From Psychrobacter immobilis (lineage in GTDB: Bacteria > Pseudomonadota > Gammaproteobacteria > Pseudomonadales > Moraxellaceae), in assembly GCF_904846065.1 (NCBI RefSeq), contig NZ_CAJGZV010000006.1, positions 1 to 7,935 on the forward strand: a stretch of 7,935 nt of DNA, in the 5' to 3' direction. The notes below the pieces were generated by a model. The model worked only from the letters and a program-made list of their open reading frames with translations. It had not been told where the DNA came from and ran no database searches. Made by a program: the position numbers and the translations under genes. Of this stretch, positions 5,964 through 7,935 are shown in pieces. Position 1 is the first letter of the stretch. Every line of letters begins with the position of its first letter.

Positions 5964-6365
5964 ATGACTCATATGAATCCAACACTTGTTCTAAACCTAC
6001 CTCCAAAATTCATTAGCTTATTGCAAGAAGCAGTAGCTTATCGCATTAGTTCTATGCAACATTTGTTAGACAACCCTAGCATTTCAGATGAAGAGTTAGC
6101 TGAAATTGATTATGGAAACGATCAGATGATTTTACAAATCATTAATGATGACCTAAGAAACATAAACAATCAAATTAAATCTGATTTCTATCAGCTGAGT
6201 CAAAATGAAAGTTCGACTCAAACGACTCTTAAGTTATTTGGCAAACCAATTGACGAGAAAGAAGAAATAATCTTTGTATTCTCAGCCAAATCTTACGATG
6301 ATGCTATGACCATTAGGAATCGTTTTTTAGGCTTTCCGTTGTATAAGCCTATGCCTGATAATTAA
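5964..6365 (+). CDS. 133-residue hypothetical protein
   Basis: Not recognised. A soluble acidic protein with no signal peptide or membrane segment. The N-terminal half is helical (FISLLQEAVAYRISSMQHLL, then EELAEIDYGNDQMILQIINDDLRNINNQIKSD with a break). The C-terminal third alternates strands and helix and ends EEIIFVFSAKSYDDAMTIRN then FLGFPLYKPMPDN. No ribosome site precedes the ATG at 5964 or the in-frame ATG at 5973. With a promoter ending at 5952 the message may be almost leaderless, and either start is possible. The gene lies between the SUKH and DUF7336-like genes, all on the plus strand, and shares their AT-rich make-up. An immunity-type role is a guess from the neighbourhood only. 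Confidence 0.7.
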   Translation: MTHMNPTLVLNLPPKFISLLQEAVAYRISSMQHLLDNPSISDEELAEIDYGNDQMILQIINDDLRNINNQIKSDFYQLSQNESSTQTTLKLFGKPIDEKEEIIFVFSAKSYDDAMTIRNRFLGFPLYKPMPDN

Positions 6366-6407
6366 TGTATGTAGACATTTTTGAATTTTGGTCTACCTAA
6401 ACCATAA

Positions 6408-6437
6408 TTGATAACCGTTAGTTTTCAACTCTAGAAT
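6408..6437 (+). promoter_or_regulatory. Promoter of the DUF7336-like gene
   Basis: TTGATA (6408-6413) and TAGAAT (6432-6437) are separated by 18 bases. Both hexamers match the sigma-70 consensus well. The predicted start near 6444 leaves a leader of about 35 bases with a strong ribosome site. This gene is therefore probably transcribed independently of the 133-residue protein gene. Confidence 0.5.
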
Positions 6438-6478
6438 ATATTATTCTTAACTTATCTGTTTTTTTAGGGAGGTTTGTA

Positions 6479-6685
6479 ATGACTACGGTTGTATATCATC
6501 TTGAACATAAAGTTAAAGGCTTAGATGATAGTACTAAGATGCTAGGTATCTACAGTACGAGAGAAGAAGCAGAAAAAGCGATAAATTTCCTTAGCGATAA
6601 ACCCGGTTTCAGGGATTCATTAGACGATTTTCTAATCGATGAATATGAGGTTGATAAAATCTGTTGGTCTAGTGGTTTCGGCTAA
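6479..6685 (+). CDS. DUF7336-like small protein
   Basis: A 68-residue single-domain protein. The order VVYHLEHKVKG, KMLGIYSTREEAEKAINFL, KPGFRDSLDDFLIDEYEVDK and the closing W-SSGFG matches what I recall of the DUF7336 family. That family runs from a strand, through a conserved 'GIYS..EEA..AI' helix and 'PGF' turn, to a Trp..GF end. Its function is unknown. Members occur as stand-alone proteins in accessory regions. The start is certain: AGGGAGG (6466-6472) lies six bases before the ATG, one of the strongest ribosome sites in the window, so the protein may be made in quantity. It sits 113 bases after the 133-residue protein gene and is convergent with repM. The family call is from memory of the motif order and was not checked against a database. 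Confidence 0.75.
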   Translation: MTTVVYHLEHKVKGLDDSTKMLGIYSTREEAEKAINFLSDKPGFRDSLDDFLIDEYEVDKICWSSGFG

Positions 6686-6790
6686 TAGCCCCGATCTAAG
6701 CTATTTGATGCCTGTATAGATTCCCCATAGATATACCCCAAGGGAACCTGTTATTTCACCCCTCAAACCTATTAACAGACTACCTAAAAC

Positions 6791-6843
6791 AGACCACTAT
6801 AAGAGAACCGCTTATAACAGACTGTTCTAGGTGGTCAGTTTTT
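6791..6843. terminator. Probable bidirectional terminator between the DUF7336-like gene and repM
   Basis: GACCAC (6792-6797) pairs with GTGGTC (6831-6836). Inside, TATAAG (6798-6803) pairs with CTTATA (6811-6816) around a 7-base loop, and AACAGACTGTT (6816-6826) is palindromic. T5 (6839-6843) follows on the plus strand and TGTTTTA on the minus strand, so the structure can stop both convergent transcripts. A second repeat, CTGTTA (6748-6753) and TAACAG (6773-6778), lies nearby. Confidence 0.5.
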
Positions 6844-6848
6844 CTTCG

Positions 6849-7826
6849 CTATCTTGAGAAGTCATAGTCTGCTTCATTTCCATCTAAATATTCGCGTATA
6901 GGACGTTTCTTACTAAATTTGGAAGCGTCTTTTTTGATCTCACCAACTATAAAATCACTATATGCTGACCAGTTCTTACCAGCGTCGCCTTTGGCAAGAC
7001 CACTATATGTACTTATAAACTCTTTATGCCGACTGATACGCCACAACTGCTTGTCAGATAGTCCATCAATCGTGAACAGATCACCGTTGTCAACATCACG
7101 AGACTCAGCTACCTGTCCAGTCTTGGGTTTTGATTTCTCACGAACTACAAATTTGAAGCCTACTATCGTAGTACCCTTTTTTTCTTGGGTATAACTAACT
7201 TTTATATCTGTCTTTTCATTAATTTCTTTTATAGACGACTCTAAAACACGACGTTTGAAGTCACTCATGCGTTTGTAATCATTGACTCCTAAACCAAGCT
7301 GCTCCCTGAAAGTCTCTAATTCAAATAACTGAGTTTTTCGAGCTTCGCGCCATTGTATGAGAAGCTCATAAAGTCTTACAGCATATAAGCTCTTTAATTG
7401 CGCCGTTTGCTCTAAAGTATATTTTGTGAAGAACTGCTCAATTCCATCAATACGCGTGATTTCGTTAACAACAGCAGGGGTAAATATTACCTCTATCGCT
7501 CCCTCACCATCAATATATGTGGCTTGACTGATCCAACGTGATTTCACTTTAAGATCACGTTCGTCCATAAAGGTAAAGCGACGCTCGAACAAGTTAGCTT
7601 CCGCATCTATAAGTGCCTCATAAGCAGTTTGCTTAGAAACCTCAAAAACTTCAGCGTATCTCATGGCGTTTATTCTTAATGGGGTGTCAGAGCTAAGACC
7701 CTTGTTTTGCTCTCTACTATCAATAATAGCTAACTGTATGAGTCTAATTTCAGCAAGTGATAAATTCTGAATCGCTGTATTAAGACGATTTGATTTTACT
7801 ACCAATTCGGTTTTATTATTTTTCAT
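6849..7826 (-). CDS. repM: Plasmid replication initiator, RepM type (Rep_3 family)
   Basis: A 325-residue initiator that binds the iterons and starts theta replication. The first winged-helix domain (about 10-125) opens with KSNRLNTAIQNLSLAEIRLI and includes the DNA-contact helix region VSKQTAYEALIDAEANLFER. The second (about 135-230) has the family signature KSLYAVRLYELLIQWRE and later DFKRRVLESSIKEINEKTDI. A RepM-type C-terminal extension (about 255-320) contains LSDKQLWRISRHKEFI. Length is normal and no key part is missing. The ATG at 7826 is preferred because the promoter at 7856-7884 predicts transcription from about 7849. That makes the ATG at 7847 leaderless and the one at 7838 nearly so. 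None has a good ribosome site, which may hold expression low. Promoter and iterons lie together, so self-repression is likely. Confidence 0.95.
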   Translation of the reverse strand: MKNNKTELVVKSNRLNTAIQNLSLAEIRLIQLAIIDSREQNKGLSSDTPLRINAMRYAEVFEVSKQTAYEALIDAEANLFERRFTFMDERDLKVKSRWISQATYIDGEGAIEVIFTPAVVNEITRIDGIEQFFTKYTLEQTAQLKSLYAVRLYELLIQWREARKTQLFELETFREQLGLGVNDYKRMSDFKRRVLESSIKEINEKTDIKVSYTQEKKGTTIVGFKFVVREKSKPKTGQVAESRDVDNGDLFTIDGLSDKQLWRISRHKEFISTYSGLAKGDAGKNWSAYSDFIVGEIKKDASKFSKKRPIREYLDGNEADYDFSR

Positions 7827-7855
7827 AGTTAATACCATTAAAAACATATAACGAC

Positions 7856-7884
7856 ATAATATTGATATGACACTTTATAGTCAA
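7856..7884 (-). promoter_or_regulatory. repM promoter with inverted iteron fragments
   Basis: On the minus strand TTGACT (7879-7884) and TATTAT (7856-7861) are separated by 17 bases, a near-consensus promoter eight bases from the nearest iteron. Between and beside the boxes are two iteron fragments in inverse orientation, ATATGAC (7865-7871) and ACGACA (7851-7856). Partial inverted iterons over a rep promoter usually serve as the Rep-dimer operator, so self-repression is inferred. Confidence 0.65.
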
Positions 7885-7891
7885 ATTATTA

Positions 7892-7935
7892 TTTGTCGTC
7901 ATATGGGTAGGAATTTGTCGTCATATGGGTAGGAA
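7892..7935 (+). repeat. oriV iterons (two full), upstream of repM
   Basis: Two perfect copies (7892-7913 and 7914-7935) of the same 22-bp repeat that opens the window. The last copy ends exactly at the window end and the next begins at base 1, so the array is continuous on a circle: four full copies plus one partial. It lies eight bases upstream of the -35 box of the rep promoter, the usual place for initiator-binding iterons. Confidence 0.9.

Overview
The window looks like one complete small mobilizable plasmid of a gamma-proteobacterium in the Moraxellaceae, most likely Psychrobacter or a close relative. Three things support this: the RepM-type Rep_3 initiator, the MOBQ-type relaxase of MobA/MobL layout, and AT-rich accessory genes. 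The sequence begins and ends inside one array of 22-bp iterons. The array stays in exact register when the last base is joined to the first, so I read the window as a circle opened inside the replication origin. Organism and circularity are inferred; no database search was possible.

Replication region (about 6849-7935 joined to 1-151): repM lies on the minus strand. Its promoter abuts four full iterons and one partial iteron. Beyond these come three 10-bp AT-rich repeats and a perfect DnaA box. This is a standard iteron-controlled theta origin.

Mobilization region (199-3837): the relaxase gene mobA and a downstream gene for a coiled-coil, one-membrane-segment protein lie on the minus strand. 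A small MobC/TraD-like gene diverges from mobA. The gap between them holds divergent promoters and an inverted repeat beside a G-rich tract, which is the probable oriT. The MobC-like gene is followed on its strand by a two-segment membrane protein and a 66-residue protein, both of unknown function. No coupling protein or type IV secretion genes are present, so transfer would need a helper.

Accessory region (3838-6848): a short membrane protein and a lipoprotein lie on the minus strand. On the plus strand are a SUKH (SMI1/KNR4) immunity-type protein, an unrecognised 133-residue protein and a DUF7336-like protein. SUKH proteins are known mainly as immunity proteins of polymorphic toxin systems, and no toxin gene is present. 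My main inference is that this plasmid carries a small collection of orphan immunity-like genes.

I saw no partition genes, toxin-antitoxin pair, transposase, antibiotic or metal resistance gene, tRNA, rRNA, CRISPR array or recognisable dif site.
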